Assembly: GCA_030527235.1 (NCBI GenBank)
Contig: JAUNBL010000022.1
Span: forward strand, 1 to 33,315
DNA from: Clostridia bacterium
GTDB lineage: Bacteria > Bacillota > Clostridia > UMGS1883
Direction: 5' to 3'
DNA: 33,315 bases
Each line of letters starts with the position of its first letter. Position 1 is the first letter of the stretch. Shown here in pieces: positions 24,344 through 32,933 of the stretch. The notes beneath the pieces were generated by a model. That model was not told where the DNA came from, searched no databases, and worked only from the letters and a program-made list of their open reading frames with translations. Made by a program: the position numbers and the translations under genes.

Positions 24344-27300
24344 ATGAACAAAAAAATTCTCAGCATCATTCTGGTTGTGGCTCTTTGTTTGTCGGTGATT
24401 CCCGTAACAGGTATTGCCCTCGATAAAGATGACCTTGCGGCAAAACTGAGAGGTTTCGTAACCGCTCAGCTGGCTGCGGCAACCGGAGAGCAAAACGCGG
24501 AGATTTCCAACGCCGTACTCACACTTGGCGGCAAAAGCGACGATGATGCGTTTTGGAGAGAGATAAGCGAATTGTTCGTTACAGACGAAATAAAAGCCAA
24601 TACAACAATTTGGAATTGGAAATTGGTTATCAAGACGCTTAACTCAATAAATGCAGGCTCTCTTTCCGTAACAGGCAGCCCCGACTTGGAGACGCGGCTT
24701 AATGCATGGAAAGATGATGCAAACAACTTTGTTGTTACTTATGATGTTTCCAACATGGCGTTTAACGATGCGTTCGCTCTTTTTGACGGCTACAAGGCAG
24801 AGTCGGACAGACTTGCGGATGTTTTGCGGCCGTTAGCAGCAGAGATTATTGCAGCTGCTGACGCGGACCCCGGCATTACCATTACTGGCTTTGAGCTTCT
24901 TCGTGATGTTTATACTTCTACCACACTCCAGGAAGACCTTGTATATGAGGTCGGCGCGTCTGCGGCAAAGAAGGGTGCGGAAGTTCTTTTTGACTTCCTT
25001 TCCGGCAATGCTCAGGGTACCGGTGCGGAGCTGGGCGACGAGACGCTGACGTCTATTTTCCTCATCCTCAGCAAAGATCTTGTGTCAATCCTCATTGATG
25101 ACGCATTCCTTGCCGATGCTTCTCAGACAATTATCGACAATCAGGCAGATATAGCGAGTTCGTCAATCCTTGTTGCGATGTTTGATGCCAATGGCGCCGA
25201 GCTTGTGGAAAAAGTGTACGAAATTATGCAGAACGCGTTTGATGCGGTTTATAATGCTGCGTACGCTGCAGATTTCAGAACGGCGATAGCTGCGAACGGC
25301 TGGACGAAGGATACGGTGTTCTCCACCATCAATACATCCATGGGGAAAGTTGATGCTACGCGCGCCATGGAAATCATTCATGCCAACATATTCCTCGGAA
25401 GAACACTTACTCTTGAGAATGCTGACGATCCTTCCGACAAGACATTGACGATTGCTCCCGGAGCAACGGGTCGTTACAATCTCGTAGTGAATCTTACGGA
25501 TTCTCTGTCTCAGAATGTTTATGACAATTTTGAGTTCACATATGATGACACAGACGTACCCGGTGTATCGTGTGTAATGGACGAAATGGCTAGGCCCACG
25601 CCTATCTTCACAGTTGAGATGCCCGTTGACGCGATTACAGGCAAGACGGTTGATGTAACGTGGTACCGTGGTCTTCCCGACCAGGCGGATTTTGGATACG
25701 ATGTATTCCATTACCTTAACGTTAACACGTTTACCGTAGGAAGCGGCGCATCAATTTTGTCCTTCGGCACGCAAAACGGCGTGTACAATGTTGATATTAA
25801 CGATTCTGTAACCCTTATAGCCAATTTCAGCGGTGCAGATAGCGTTATTCTTACGCAGAAGCTGCCCAGCGGCTCTAGTGTGACTATAGGAAACTATAAC
25901 CTCACCGAATTGTCGGCAGGCGTTCCGGTACAGATAACAGAGGAAGGCGTGAACGTTTTCACTCTTACTGTGGGAGGCGTTTCCAAGAGCATTAACATAG
26001 TCTGCACAACAAGCGCAGATGTGCTTATTCAGTTCGATGATGCCCGTATCGAGACGAAATATGCGCTTACGGAAAGCGTTGATGTTGCGGGATGGTCGAA
26101 CAACACAACGGAAATCAACCTCAAACTGGACGGCACGGCCATCAGAACACTCACACCTGCTGAGTTTGCGCAGGGCATCCTCCTTTCCATGAGCGATCTT
26201 GGAATAGTGGCTTCCGGCACGTACACTCTTGAAGCGTATGACGATACCGATGCGTTGAAAGACAGCGTTACAATCGTTGTTGAGGAAGGATACGTAAGAC
26301 CTGTTGCATCGATTAAGAATGTTACGGTTGCTCCCGCGTCTGCAAGCAAGGGCGAGAGCGTTACGGTTTCCGCAATTCTTGAGAACCTTACGGATGCGAC
26401 AATATCTATTAAAAATTCCCGCGGAATTGACCTTATTACGCCCATTACGGCATCGGCTGCCGATTTGGCTGCCGGCGTAGTTGTTGATATCCCGGCAGAT
26501 GCCGCTAACGGATATTATACGATTACAGTTTACAGCGGCACAACTTACGGAAACAGCGCAAACCTTCTTGTTTCCGACGTTCCCGCGCCTACCTACACCA
26601 TCGCTCTTGATACGCCCACGGCGATGCAGGAGTTTAACAGAGGCGAGACAATAATAGTTAAAGGTACCACAAATCTTCCCGAAGTTATAGTTGCTGTTGA
26701 AGATGCTTCCGGAAAGAAATTGCTCTACCAGATTATTTCGGAGTCGCTCTACGAAGCGGGCTTGGTGCTTCCCGAACTTCCCGCAGGCACATATACGCTT
26801 TGGGTTGGTGTGAATAACACTGCTCAAACGGTAACGTTTGTCGTAAATGATACGACTCCCGTTGTGTACACTATTGACCTTCTCACACCTACTGCTTCTC
26901 AGGAGTTTGACAAGGGCGAGACGATAATAGTTAAAGGTACCACAACGCTTCCGCAGATTGTGGTTGCTATTGAAAACGCAAGCGGCGAAAAGCTGTTCTA
27001 TCAAATTATCTCCAAGGACATTTATGAAACGGGCTTGGTACTTCCCGAACTTCCCGCAGGCACATATACGCTTTGGGTTGGTGTGAACAACACTGCTCAA
27101 ACGGTAACGTTTGTCGTAAATGACACGACTCCCGTTGTGTACACTATTGACCTTACCGCACCTACCGCTTCTCAGGAATTTGTCAAGGGCGATGCAATTG
27201 TGGTACAGGGTACGACAACGCTTCCTCAGCTTGTAATTGCGGTTGAAAACGCAAGCGGCGAAAAGCTGTTCTATCAGATTATTTCCAAGGCCGAGTTTGA

Positions 27301-29215
27301 AGCGGGTTACACGCTTCCCGCGTTTGAGGTAGGCAGCTACACGCTTTGGGCAGGTATTAATAATACTGCTGAGTCCGTGGCATTTGCCGTAAAAGATTCG
27401 GCGACTCAGTTTACTTTCAATCTTATTTCTCCGGCAGACGGTTCTTCGTTTGACTTTGGAACAATAATCAGCCTTATCGGTACGACTAATATGCCTTATA
27501 TCATAGTGGCTATTGAGGATGCAGAAGGCAATGATGTGTTCTATGAGACGATTTCTAAGGAGCAGTTTGAAGCGGGTTACCAGCTTCCCGTATTTGCTTC
27601 CGGCACATACACGCTTTGGGCGGGAGTTAATGACCCAAGCGGAGTTCTTAATCAGTACGCGACATTTACGATTCTTCCCGCAGGCAGCGCATATTCCATT
27701 ACTCTTGACGCGCTGAACGCTTCCTACAATGAGGGAGATACAATCGTAATCAAGGGTACGACAAATATGCCCTATATCAATGTTGCGCTGAGCAAGGTTA
27801 CTGCATCGGAAGAGACAAAGGTATTCTATCAGACAATTTCCAAGGAGCAGTTCGAAGCTGGATTTGCACTTCCCACACTTCCCGCAGCGGCTTACGTGCT
27901 CTGGGTTGGTATTAACGGCGAAGAAGGCACAAACAATCGGACAGCCTCCTTCAGCGTAATCGGCACGGAGACACCGGCCATTACCGACCTTAGCGTTACG
28001 CCTTCTACAGTGAAGCAGGGCGAAGAAATAACGATTAAGGCAAATCTTATAAACCTTGCAACAGCTCAGTATTATATCTATGACGCAGAGAGTGAAGAAG
28101 TTGTTGTTTCCGCAGAGTACACGGCGGCAAGCTTCGCAACCGGTGTTGCGTACGCTACGACGGCGCTTCCCTTTGGCGAGTACACGGTTTATGTGAAAAA
28201 CGGAGATGTTACGAGTGAGGCTGCGACATTTACTGTTGTTTCGCCGACCGAAGATATGACAGTATCGCTTTCTCCGAGCTCAAAGACAGTTAAGGTTAAT
28301 CAGACGTTTACGCTGACGGCGACGATTTCACTCCCCGACGGCTATGACAAAGATGACCTTGACGAGCCCGAATGGGAGCTTGGAAATGCCGGTAGCAATC
28401 CGCTTAGATCCAGCTATGCAAGGCTTTCAAATGCAAGCGACTACAAAACTTCCGGCAGCAATGTTAGAGCTACAGTCAGAGTTGAAGCAGTGAAGAAAAC
28501 GTCAAGCAGCAATCCCGAGACTGTTATAATTACGGTTACAACGGCTGATGGCGCTTACACCGCGACGGCTGAGATGGAGCTTGAAATTAACAGAGCTACC
28601 ACGACTTCTTCCAGCTCCAGCAACATAACCACAGGTCCGGTAATTACGATTGATACCGACCCCGGTTTCTCTGACGTTCCGTCAACGCACTGGGCGTTTG
28701 ACACGATTAACACAATGGTTAGAAAGGGACTTCTTGTAGGCTATCCGGATGGAACATTCCGCCCCGATAATTATATTACGAGAGCTGAGTTTGCAACGGT
28801 AGCATCAAGAGTTCTTGACCTTGAGATTCTTTCCAACGGTGTAATTTATGACGATACGACAACCCACTGGGCACGCGACATTATCGGAACAATGAGCTTG
28901 CCGCAGGGTCTCGGAATGCTTCGCGGTATAGGCGAAAACCTGTTTGCTCCCGACGTGTATATCACACGCGAGCAGGCGGCTGCCATTATCGTAAGAGCTA
29001 AGAGCTCAGTATGGCAGAAGACAGCGAGCGCTTCCGAGGCGTTCAGTGATGCAGACTCCATTTCTTGGTGGTTCACCGAGGAGATTGACATTGCATACTC
29101 CAACAACCTTATTACAGGATTTGAGGACGGCACATACAGACCGCAGAACTACACGACAAGAGCTGAGGCTTGCACACTTCTTCTCAGAGCTTGGCCCGAG
29201 TATCTGACAGACTAA
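24344..29215 (+). CDS. Large SLH-domain surface protein, likely S-layer or major wall protein
   Basis: About 1623 residues. It has a signal peptide (MNKKILSIILVVALCLSVIPVTGIA), a helical Ala/Asp-rich N-terminal region (about 25-380) of no recognised family, several beta-rich modules, and five tandem Ig-like repeats of about 91 residues (about 751-1209) with the pattern YTI.L..PTA..EF..GETI.VKGTT. A further module and a Ser/Thr-rich linker lead to three SLH domains at the C-terminus (about 1442-1500, 1505-1560, 1565-1620; FSDVPSTHWA, GYPDGTFRPDNYITRAEFATV, ITGFEDGTYRPQNYTTRAEA). SLH domains bind pyruvylated secondary wall polymer. The ATG at 24344 follows AAGGAAGGTG; an upstream in-frame start lacks a signal peptide at the N-terminus. 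Good promoter, long leader and low Cys content fit an abundant surface protein. Confidence 0.87.
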   Translation: MNKKILSIILVVALCLSVIPVTGIALDKDDLAAKLRGFVTAQLAAATGEQNAEISNAVLTLGGKSDDDAFWREISELFVTDEIKANTTIWNWKLVIKTLNSINAGSLSVTGSPDLETRLNAWKDDANNFVVTYDVSNMAFNDAFALFDGYKAESDRLADVLRPLAAEIIAAADADPGITITGFELLRDVYTSTTLQEDLVYEVGASAAKKGAEVLFDFLSGNAQGTGAELGDETLTSIFLILSKDLVSILIDDAFLADASQTIIDNQADIASSSILVAMFDANGAELVEKVYEIMQNAFDAVYNAAYAADFRTAIAANGWTKDTVFSTINTSMGKVDATRAMEIIHANIFLGRTLTLENADDPSDKTLTIAPGATGRYNLVVNLTDSLSQNVYDNFEFTYDDTDVPGVSCVMDEMARPTPIFTVEMPVDAITGKTVDVTWYRGLPDQADFGYDVFHYLNVNTFTVGSGASILSFGTQNGVYNVDINDSVTLIANFSGADSVILTQKLPSGSSVTIGNYNLTELSAGVPVQITEEGVNVFTLTVGGVSKSINIVCTTSADVLIQFDDARIETKYALTESVDVAGWSNNTTEINLKLDGTAIRTLTPAEFAQGILLSMSDLGIVASGTYTLEAYDDTDALKDSVTIVVEEGYVRPVASIKNVTVAPASASKGESVTVSAILENLTDATISIKNSRGIDLITPITASAADLAAGVVVDIPADAANGYYTITVYSGTTYGNSANLLVSDVPAPTYTIALDTPTAMQEFNRGETIIVKGTTNLPEVIVAVEDASGKKLLYQIISESLYEAGLVLPELPAGTYTLWVGVNNTAQTVTFVVNDTTPVVYTIDLLTPTASQEFDKGETIIVKGTTTLPQIVVAIENASGEKLFYQIISKDIYETGLVLPELPAGTYTLWVGVNNTAQTVTFVVNDTTPVVYTIDLTAPTASQEFVKGDAIVVQGTTTLPQLVIAVENASGEKLFYQIISKAEFEAGYTLPAFEVGSYTLWAGINNTAESVAFAVKDSATQFTFNLISPADGSSFDFGTIISLIGTTNMPYIIVAIEDAEGNDVFYETISKEQFEAGYQLPVFASGTYTLWAGVNDPSGVLNQYATFTILPAGSAYSITLDALNASYNEGDTIVIKGTTNMPYINVALSKVTASEETKVFYQTISKEQFEAGFALPTLPAAAYVLWVGINGEEGTNNRTASFSVIGTETPAITDLSVTPSTVKQGEEITIKANLINLATAQYYIYDAESEEVVVSAEYTAASFATGVAYATTALPFGEYTVYVKNGDVTSEAATFTVVSPTEDMTVSLSPSSKTVKVNQTFTLTATISLPDGYDKDDLDEPEWELGNAGSNPLRSSYARLSNASDYKTSGSNVRATVRVEAVKKTSSSNPETVIITVTTADGAYTATAEMELEINRATTTSSSSSNITTGPVITIDTDPGFSDVPSTHWAFDTINTMVRKGLLVGYPDGTFRPDNYITRAEFATVASRVLDLEILSNGVIYDDTTTHWARDIIGTMSLPQGLGMLRGIGENLFAPDVYITREQAAAIIVRAKSSVWQKTASASEAFSDADSISWWFTEEIDIAYSNNLITGFEDGTYRPQNYTTRAEACTLLLRAWPEYLTD
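26594..27970 (+). repeat. Five tandem ~270-280-bp repeats inside the surface protein gene
   Basis: Units begin at 26594, 26867, 27140, 27410 and 27692. Units 1 and 2 are both exactly 273 bp and share long identical DNA blocks, such as the part encoding PELPAGTYTLWVGVNNTAQT and VTFVVNDTTPVVYTI. Unit 3 is close; units 4 and 5 are diverged. This points to recent duplication of one Ig-like module and possible repeat-number variation. Confidence 0.85.
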
Positions 29216-29228
29216 ACTTCACTTATGG

Positions 29229-29265
29229 TATAGGGGCTGTGGGCGGAGAGCCTACAGCCCCTATA
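29229..29265 (+). repeat. 16-bp inverted repeat between the two SLH genes
   Basis: TATAGGGGCTGTGGGC and GCCTACAGCCCCTATA form a strong stem with a 5-base loop, 14 bases after the S-layer-like stop. There is no U-run after it (TTACTGAT), so it is likely a partial terminator or an mRNA 3' stabiliser that sets a lower level for the downstream SLH gene, which has no clear promoter of its own. Confidence 0.6.
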
Positions 29266-29297
29266 TTACTGATATCAAGGAGAAAGGAGAGAGAATA

Positions 29298-30893
29298 ATG
29301 TCTCAAAGGAACCAGGCGTTGAGCCTTGTGCTTGCCCTGATTATGGTGCTCAGCTGTGTTGCTGGTGCTTCGGCGTATTCTCTTGAGGAAGCGATTGTTG
29401 ACGCTGAGACATCGTTCCCTTCATTTTTTGAAGATATGCGCACCGAAGGTGTTACGGATGACCAGCTTTTGGTGTTTTTCGGAGACCTGCGCGACTATCT
29501 GAAATATCTTGATTCACAAGGCTCGCTTTCCGAGGCGGACTTTGAGGCTTCTTTTACGGAGAGTTTACGCGCGTGTATAATGTTCAGGAGAAACAACGCT
29601 ATATTGACGGCGGTCTCCAATCAATATGACTCAGAGATTGTTGAGTTCGTGACAACGGGCTCTATCCCGGAACGATTTCTTCCGCTTTACGAGAGCGTTA
29701 AGATGATGGTTTTTGTAAATGGTATACTTGATGATGAGCCAACAGACCCGGACCCGAGCGATGAGACCGACCCCGTCGAGCCTACCGAGGCCACCAAGCC
29801 CACTGAGGAGGCAACCGAGCCGACTTCAAGCTCCGGTAGCGGCGGCGAAGATTATTGGTCCGTGACTACAGACCCCGCAAGCTTGCTGCTTGTAGTAGGT
29901 TCTACCGCGACAGTTAATGTTACGGTGCTGCCCGAAAACTCCAAAACACTTACTTGGATTGTGGACGACAGTTCCATAGTCAGCTATTCTGCAAGCGGCC
30001 GCAGTACAACGTTTACTGCGCTTGCGCCGGGCAGAACGACGGCATATGTCTACGTAGGTCAGTATTATGCGCAGGTGGAAATCGCAGTTGTGAGAAATAC
30101 CACACCGACGGAGGCGACGGAGGCGACCGAAGCTACCGAAGCAACAGGCGCTACAGAGACTACCGACACTACAGAAGCCACAGAAGCGACGGAGCCGACA
30201 AAAGAGACTTCCGGCGGAAACAGGGACGGTGGCGGAAGTTCCGGCACCGGTTCCAATACAACCGCGACCGAAGCCACCGAAGCGACAGACGCTACAGAGA
30301 CCACAGAAGCCACGCAGGCAACGGAGCCGACTGGTGCCGCGTTTACAGACCTTTCGGGTGTGGAGTGGGCGATAGAAGCAATTGAGTCTCTGGTCAGGGA
30401 AAAAATTATTACCGGCTATGAGGACAACACTTTCCGACCCAACCGCAATATCACCCGCGCAGAGTTTGCCACGATAATCGTCAAAGCGGGCGAGTTCTAT
30501 GACGAGAATTCGGAACCCGAGTTTACGGACGTGACAAGCAAGGATTGGTTCGGCTACTATGTTGCAAGCGCGAGGGACGCGGAACTTATCAGCGGCTATG
30601 GCGATGGCCGGTTCGGTCCCAATGACAATATCACGCGCGCCGATATATGCACGATAGTTTACCGTTATCTGTTAAAGGAAAATCCGCAGTTTGGGGAAAC
30701 ATATGCGGGGGATGTGCAAAATACATTTGATGACGATGATTTGATTGCTCCGTATGCCAGAGAGGCTATCTACGCGCTTAACGCCGCAGGAATAATAAAC
30801 GGCGTGGGCGATAATATGTTTGCTCCGACACAGCAGGCAACTCGAGCACAGGCGGCGCGTATACTGTATGGTGCGCTGAACTTTATTGAATAA
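29298..30893 (+). CDS. Second SLH-domain cell-wall protein with Thr/Glu-rich linkers
   Basis: A 531-residue exported protein. It has a signal peptide (about 1-27), a helical region of unknown family (28-140), an acidic Pro/Thr/Glu linker (145-175), one Ig-like Big_2-type domain (about 190-265; TVNVTVLPENSKTLTWIVDDS, FTALAPGRTTAYVYVG), a low-complexity linker of TEA-type triplets with a Gly/Ser interruption (about 270-345), and three SLH domains (348-405, 410-470, 480-531; GYEDNTFRPNRNITRAEFATI, GYGDGRFGPNDNITRADICTI, GVGDNMFAPTQQATRAQAARIL). The SLH end would anchor it to the wall polymer; the linker is a likely O-glycosylation or spacer region. Two purine-rich ribosome sites precede the ATG. 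It lies 82 bases after the first SLH gene. Confidence 0.85.
   Translation: MSQRNQALSLVLALIMVLSCVAGASAYSLEEAIVDAETSFPSFFEDMRTEGVTDDQLLVFFGDLRDYLKYLDSQGSLSEADFEASFTESLRACIMFRRNNAILTAVSNQYDSEIVEFVTTGSIPERFLPLYESVKMMVFVNGILDDEPTDPDPSDETDPVEPTEATKPTEEATEPTSSSGSGGEDYWSVTTDPASLLLVVGSTATVNVTVLPENSKTLTWIVDDSSIVSYSASGRSTTFTALAPGRTTAYVYVGQYYAQVEIAVVRNTTPTEATEATEATEATGATETTDTTEATEATEPTKETSGGNRDGGGSSGTGSNTTATEATEATDATETTEATQATEPTGAAFTDLSGVEWAIEAIESLVREKIITGYEDNTFRPNRNITRAEFATIIVKAGEFYDENSEPEFTDVTSKDWFGYYVASARDAELISGYGDGRFGPNDNITRADICTIVYRYLLKENPQFGETYAGDVQNTFDDDDLIAPYAREAIYALNAAGIINGVGDNMFAPTQQATRAQAARILYGALNFIE
30104..30333 (+). repeat. Degenerate coding triplet repeats (Thr-Glu-Ala linker)
   Basis: ACSGARGCN units encoding Thr-Glu-Ala and variants occupy about 30104-30207 and 30258-30333, interrupted by a Gly/Ser-rich segment. 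Codons for the same residue vary (ACG, ACC, ACT; GAG, GAA), so the protein repeat is selected or old rather than a fresh DNA slippage. Confidence 0.75.
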
Positions 30894-30923
30894 GGCTACA
30901 GAACACAGAAGGGAGAATTTATT

Positions 30924-31172
30924 ATGTCAAAGTTTGAGATTCATGATTTAGACGTAAACGCATTCATTAAAGAGATTAGCAACTGCAAAGGTCAAATATG
31001 GATGACGACCCCCGAGGGCGATAAAATCAATTTGCAGAGCGCGTTTTGCCGCATAGTAGGACTTATGTCCGTAGTTCAGGGCGGCAAACTCAGCAAGGCT
31101 ACTATTGAATGCGAGGACCCTGACGACGAAAGCCGTCTGTTCAGACTTAATCTGTACGGAAAAGTAGATTGA
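30924..31172 (+). CDS. Small HPr-like protein lacking the active-site histidine (first of two)
   Basis: An 82-residue soluble protein. Its predicted beta-alpha-beta-beta-alpha pattern and the stretch INLQSAFCRIVGLMSVVQGGKL align by eye with HPr around the Ser-46 region (here S39), but the place of His-15 has no histidine (DLDVNAFIKEI). It therefore cannot carry PEP-derived phosphate as true HPr does. Similar short proteins occur in Clostridia next to HPr-family proteins and are usually called hypothetical. RBS GAAGGGAG precedes the ATG. It follows the SLH gene by 30 bases and precedes a second HPr-like gene by 27, so it may be cotranscribed with hisA-hisIE. The assignment to the HPr fold is an inference from pattern only. 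Confidence 0.5.
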   Translation: MSKFEIHDLDVNAFIKEISNCKGQIWMTTPEGDKINLQSAFCRIVGLMSVVQGGKLSKATIECEDPDDESRLFRLNLYGKVD

Positions 31173-31199
31173 TTTGCAAATGTGGAGCGGAGGAATTCT

Positions 31200-31445
31200 A
31201 TGCATAGCTATGAAATTATGCTGCTATCGATAATTGACGTAAAAAATTTCGTCAACGTTGTCTCGAGGTTTGATTTTGATATAGACCTCGTTTCGGGCAG
31301 ATATGTTATTGACGCAAAGAGTATTATGGGTATTTTTTCGCTCGACTTGTCGCGCCCTATCTCGGCGCGTGTGTACACTGAGAATACTGCCGAGTTTGAA
31401 CGCGCCATTGAGCCATTTTTGGCGAAGAAGCAGGGTCAGTCATGA
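31200..31445 (+). CDS. HPr-family protein lacking His-15 but keeping the Ser-46 motif (second of two)
   Basis: An 81-residue protein with the HPr-family signature VIDAKSIMGIFSLDLS, in which S41 corresponds to the regulatory Ser-46. The catalytic His-15 segment of HPr is replaced by IIDVKNFVNVV, without any histidine. This recalls Crh of Bacillus, which also lost His-15 and acts only through Ser-46 phosphorylation. It is thus a regulator candidate rather than a PTS carrier. ATG at 31200 follows GGAGG; a GTG six codons upstream overlaps that site and is unlikely. Its stop overlaps the hisA start (ATGA), so the two are translationally coupled. Confidence 0.75.
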   Translation: MHSYEIMLLSIIDVKNFVNVVSRFDFDIDLVSGRYVIDAKSIMGIFSLDLSRPISARVYTENTAEFERAIEPFLAKKQGQS

Positions 31446-32158
31446 AGATTTATCCTGCAATTGACCTTTTGGACGGTGCATGTGTGCGTTTGCTGAGAGG
31501 TGATTTTGACAAAAAGACCGTATACTCTCTCAACCCTGCGGAAACAGCGAAAAGCTTTGTTTCTGCGGGCGCGGAAAATATCCATGTCGTGGATTTGAAC
31601 GCGGCGAGAGACGGGCGCGGAAAGAACAGGGACGCTATTGGAGCTATATGCGCTGCAACTGGCGCGTTTGTTGAATGCGGCGGCGGAGTGCGCTCCGTAG
31701 AAGACGCGAAGGAGCTTTTTGAAATAGGTGTCTCCCGCGTGATTTTGGGTACAGCTGCCCTTTATGATGCTAAGTTTTTACAGGAGGCTGTTTCGCGCTA
31801 CGGCGACAAGATTGCCGTCGGGATTGACGCGAAGGACGGCTTCGTAGCAACGGATGGCTGGGAGAAAGTGAGCGCTGTAAATGCGTTGGATTTTGCCGCC
31901 CGCATGAAAGCTGTAGGTATCGGGACGATAATCTATACCGACATAGCTACGGACGGTACTTTGAAAGGCCCAAACCTTGAAGCGATGGAGCAGATGGTAC
32001 GTGAGAGCGGACTGGATGTTATTGCTTCGGGCGGAGTAGGCTCCAACAGAGACATTTTAAGCCTTAAACAAGTCGGTGTTGCGGGTGTTATAGTTGGGCG
32101 CGCCATGTACAGCGGAAGCTTTGACCTTAAGAAAGCAATTTTGGAGGCAAACGAATGA
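31442..32158 (+). CDS. hisA: ProFAR isomerase HisA
   Basis: A 238-residue TIM barrel: [20 protein letters not shown] with the first catalytic Asp, [13 protein letters not shown] and [11 protein letters not shown] for phosphate binding, [16 protein letters not shown] with the second Asp, and [10 protein letters not shown]. It isomerises ProFAR to PRFAR, the substrate of HisF/HisH encoded on the opposite strand 10 kb away. The start overlaps the preceding HPr-like gene and the stop overlaps hisIE, each by ATGA. Confidence 0.96.
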   Translation: MKIYPAIDLLDGACVRLLRGDFDKKTVYSLNPAETAKSFVSAGAENIHVVDLNAARDGRGKNRDAIGAICAATGAFVECGGGVRSVEDAKELFEIGVSRVILGTAALYDAKFLQEAVSRYGDKIAVGIDAKDGFVATDGWEKVSAVNALDFAARMKAVGIGTIIYTDIATDGTLKGPNLEAMEQMVRESGLDVIASGGVGSNRDILSLKQVGVAGVIVGRAMYSGSFDLKKAILEANE

Positions 32159-32775
32159 GTTTAGACGAAATAAAATTTGATGAAAACGGCCTTATTCCCG
32201 CAATCGTGCAGGATGCCGACAGCGGCGAGGTTTTAATGCTCGCATATATGAATGAGCAGTCGTTGAAAAAAACGCTTGAAACATCGACCACATGGTTCTA
32301 CTCGCGGAGCAGGAAAAAACTTTGGAACAAGGGCGAAACGAGCGGGCATTTTCAGCAGGTGCAGGATATTCGCATTGACTGTGACCAGGACACACTGCTT
32401 CTTTTTGTGCATCAGCAAGGAGCTGCGTGTCACACGGGCAGCAGGAGCTGTTTTTATCGCGGTCTTGACGGCGTTCAAGCGCCTTTGCCGCAGAAGGGCA
32501 AGTTCATTCTCGACGAACTTTTTGAAGTTGTAGAGGACAGAAAGCAAAATCCTAAAGAGGACAGCTACACAAATTATCTTCTGGACTGCGGTATAGACAA
32601 AATACTTAAGAAGGTCGGCGAGGAGTGCGCCGAGACCATTATTGCCGCGAAAAACGCCTCCAAGGAGGAGATTGCGCTTGAAACAAGCGATTTGCTGTAC
32701 CATCTTATAGTTATGCTCTCTGAGCGGGGTCTTCGGGCGGAGGACATTTATTCGGAACTCAAAAAAAGAAGATAG
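32155..32775 (+). CDS. hisI: Bifunctional phosphoribosyl-AMP cyclohydrolase / phosphoribosyl-ATP pyrophosphatase HisIE
   Basis: A 206-residue fusion. The cyclohydrolase part (about 1-110) has [43 protein letters not shown] with the metal-binding Asp residues, and [16 protein letters not shown] with the zinc Cys/His residues. The pyrophosphatase part (about 115-206) has [15 protein letters not shown] and [13 protein letters not shown] with acidic Mg-binding residues. It performs steps two and three of histidine synthesis. It is often annotated hisIE. It ends the operon; a terminator follows at once. Confidence 0.96.
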   Translation: MSLDEIKFDENGLIPAIVQDADSGEVLMLAYMNEQSLKKTLETSTTWFYSRSRKKLWNKGETSGHFQQVQDIRIDCDQDTLLLFVHQQGAACHTGSRSCFYRGLDGVQAPLPQKGKFILDELFEVVEDRKQNPKEDSYTNYLLDCGIDKILKKVGEECAETIIAAKNASKEEIALETSDLLYHLIVMLSERGLRAEDIYSELKKRR

Positions 32776-32783
32776 CGTTAAGT

Positions 32784-32820
32784 AAAACCGCTGCTCATGT
32801 AAATATGAGCGGCGGTTTTT
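32784..32820 (+). terminator. Terminator after hisIE
   Basis: CCGCTGCTCAT and ATGAGCGGCGG form an 11-bp stem (one G-U pair) around a 5- to 6-base loop, followed by five Us starting at 32816. It lies 9 bases after the hisIE stop and ends the hisA-hisIE transcript. Confidence 0.9.
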
Positions 32821-32865
32821 ATTATCTGAATTTTCTTTATCCGCAGTTATAGAAAAATATTGCAG

Positions 32866-32894
32866 TGGAAAGTGGAAACAAGACGCAGTATACT
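32866..32894 (+). promoter_or_regulatory. Candidate promoter of the small conserved gene
   Basis: TATACT at 32889-32894 is a good -10 box; at 17 bases upstream the sequence is TGGAAA, a 4/6 -35 match. It falls between the hisIE terminator and the next ribosome site, where a promoter is expected. Confidence 0.4.
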
Positions 32895-32933
32895 TTATTC
32901 ATAAAAAATTCAATAACGAAAGGAGAAGGGCAC

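Noticed and set aside
25751..27100. A 449-codon open frame on the minus strand inside the S-layer-like gene
   Set aside because: It repeats itself because the plus-strand gene has tandem repeats, its composition is odd (Asn, Arg, Cys rich), and the plus-strand frame has a signal peptide, Ig-like repeats and SLH domains.
30104..30333. Regular short repeats that could suggest a CRISPR array
   Set aside because: The repeats are 9-base coding triplets in frame within an SLH protein, with no constant repeat-spacer pattern and no cas genes.
31200..31445. A functional PTS phosphocarrier HPr
   Set aside because: The His-15 segment has no histidine, so it cannot accept phosphate from enzyme I.
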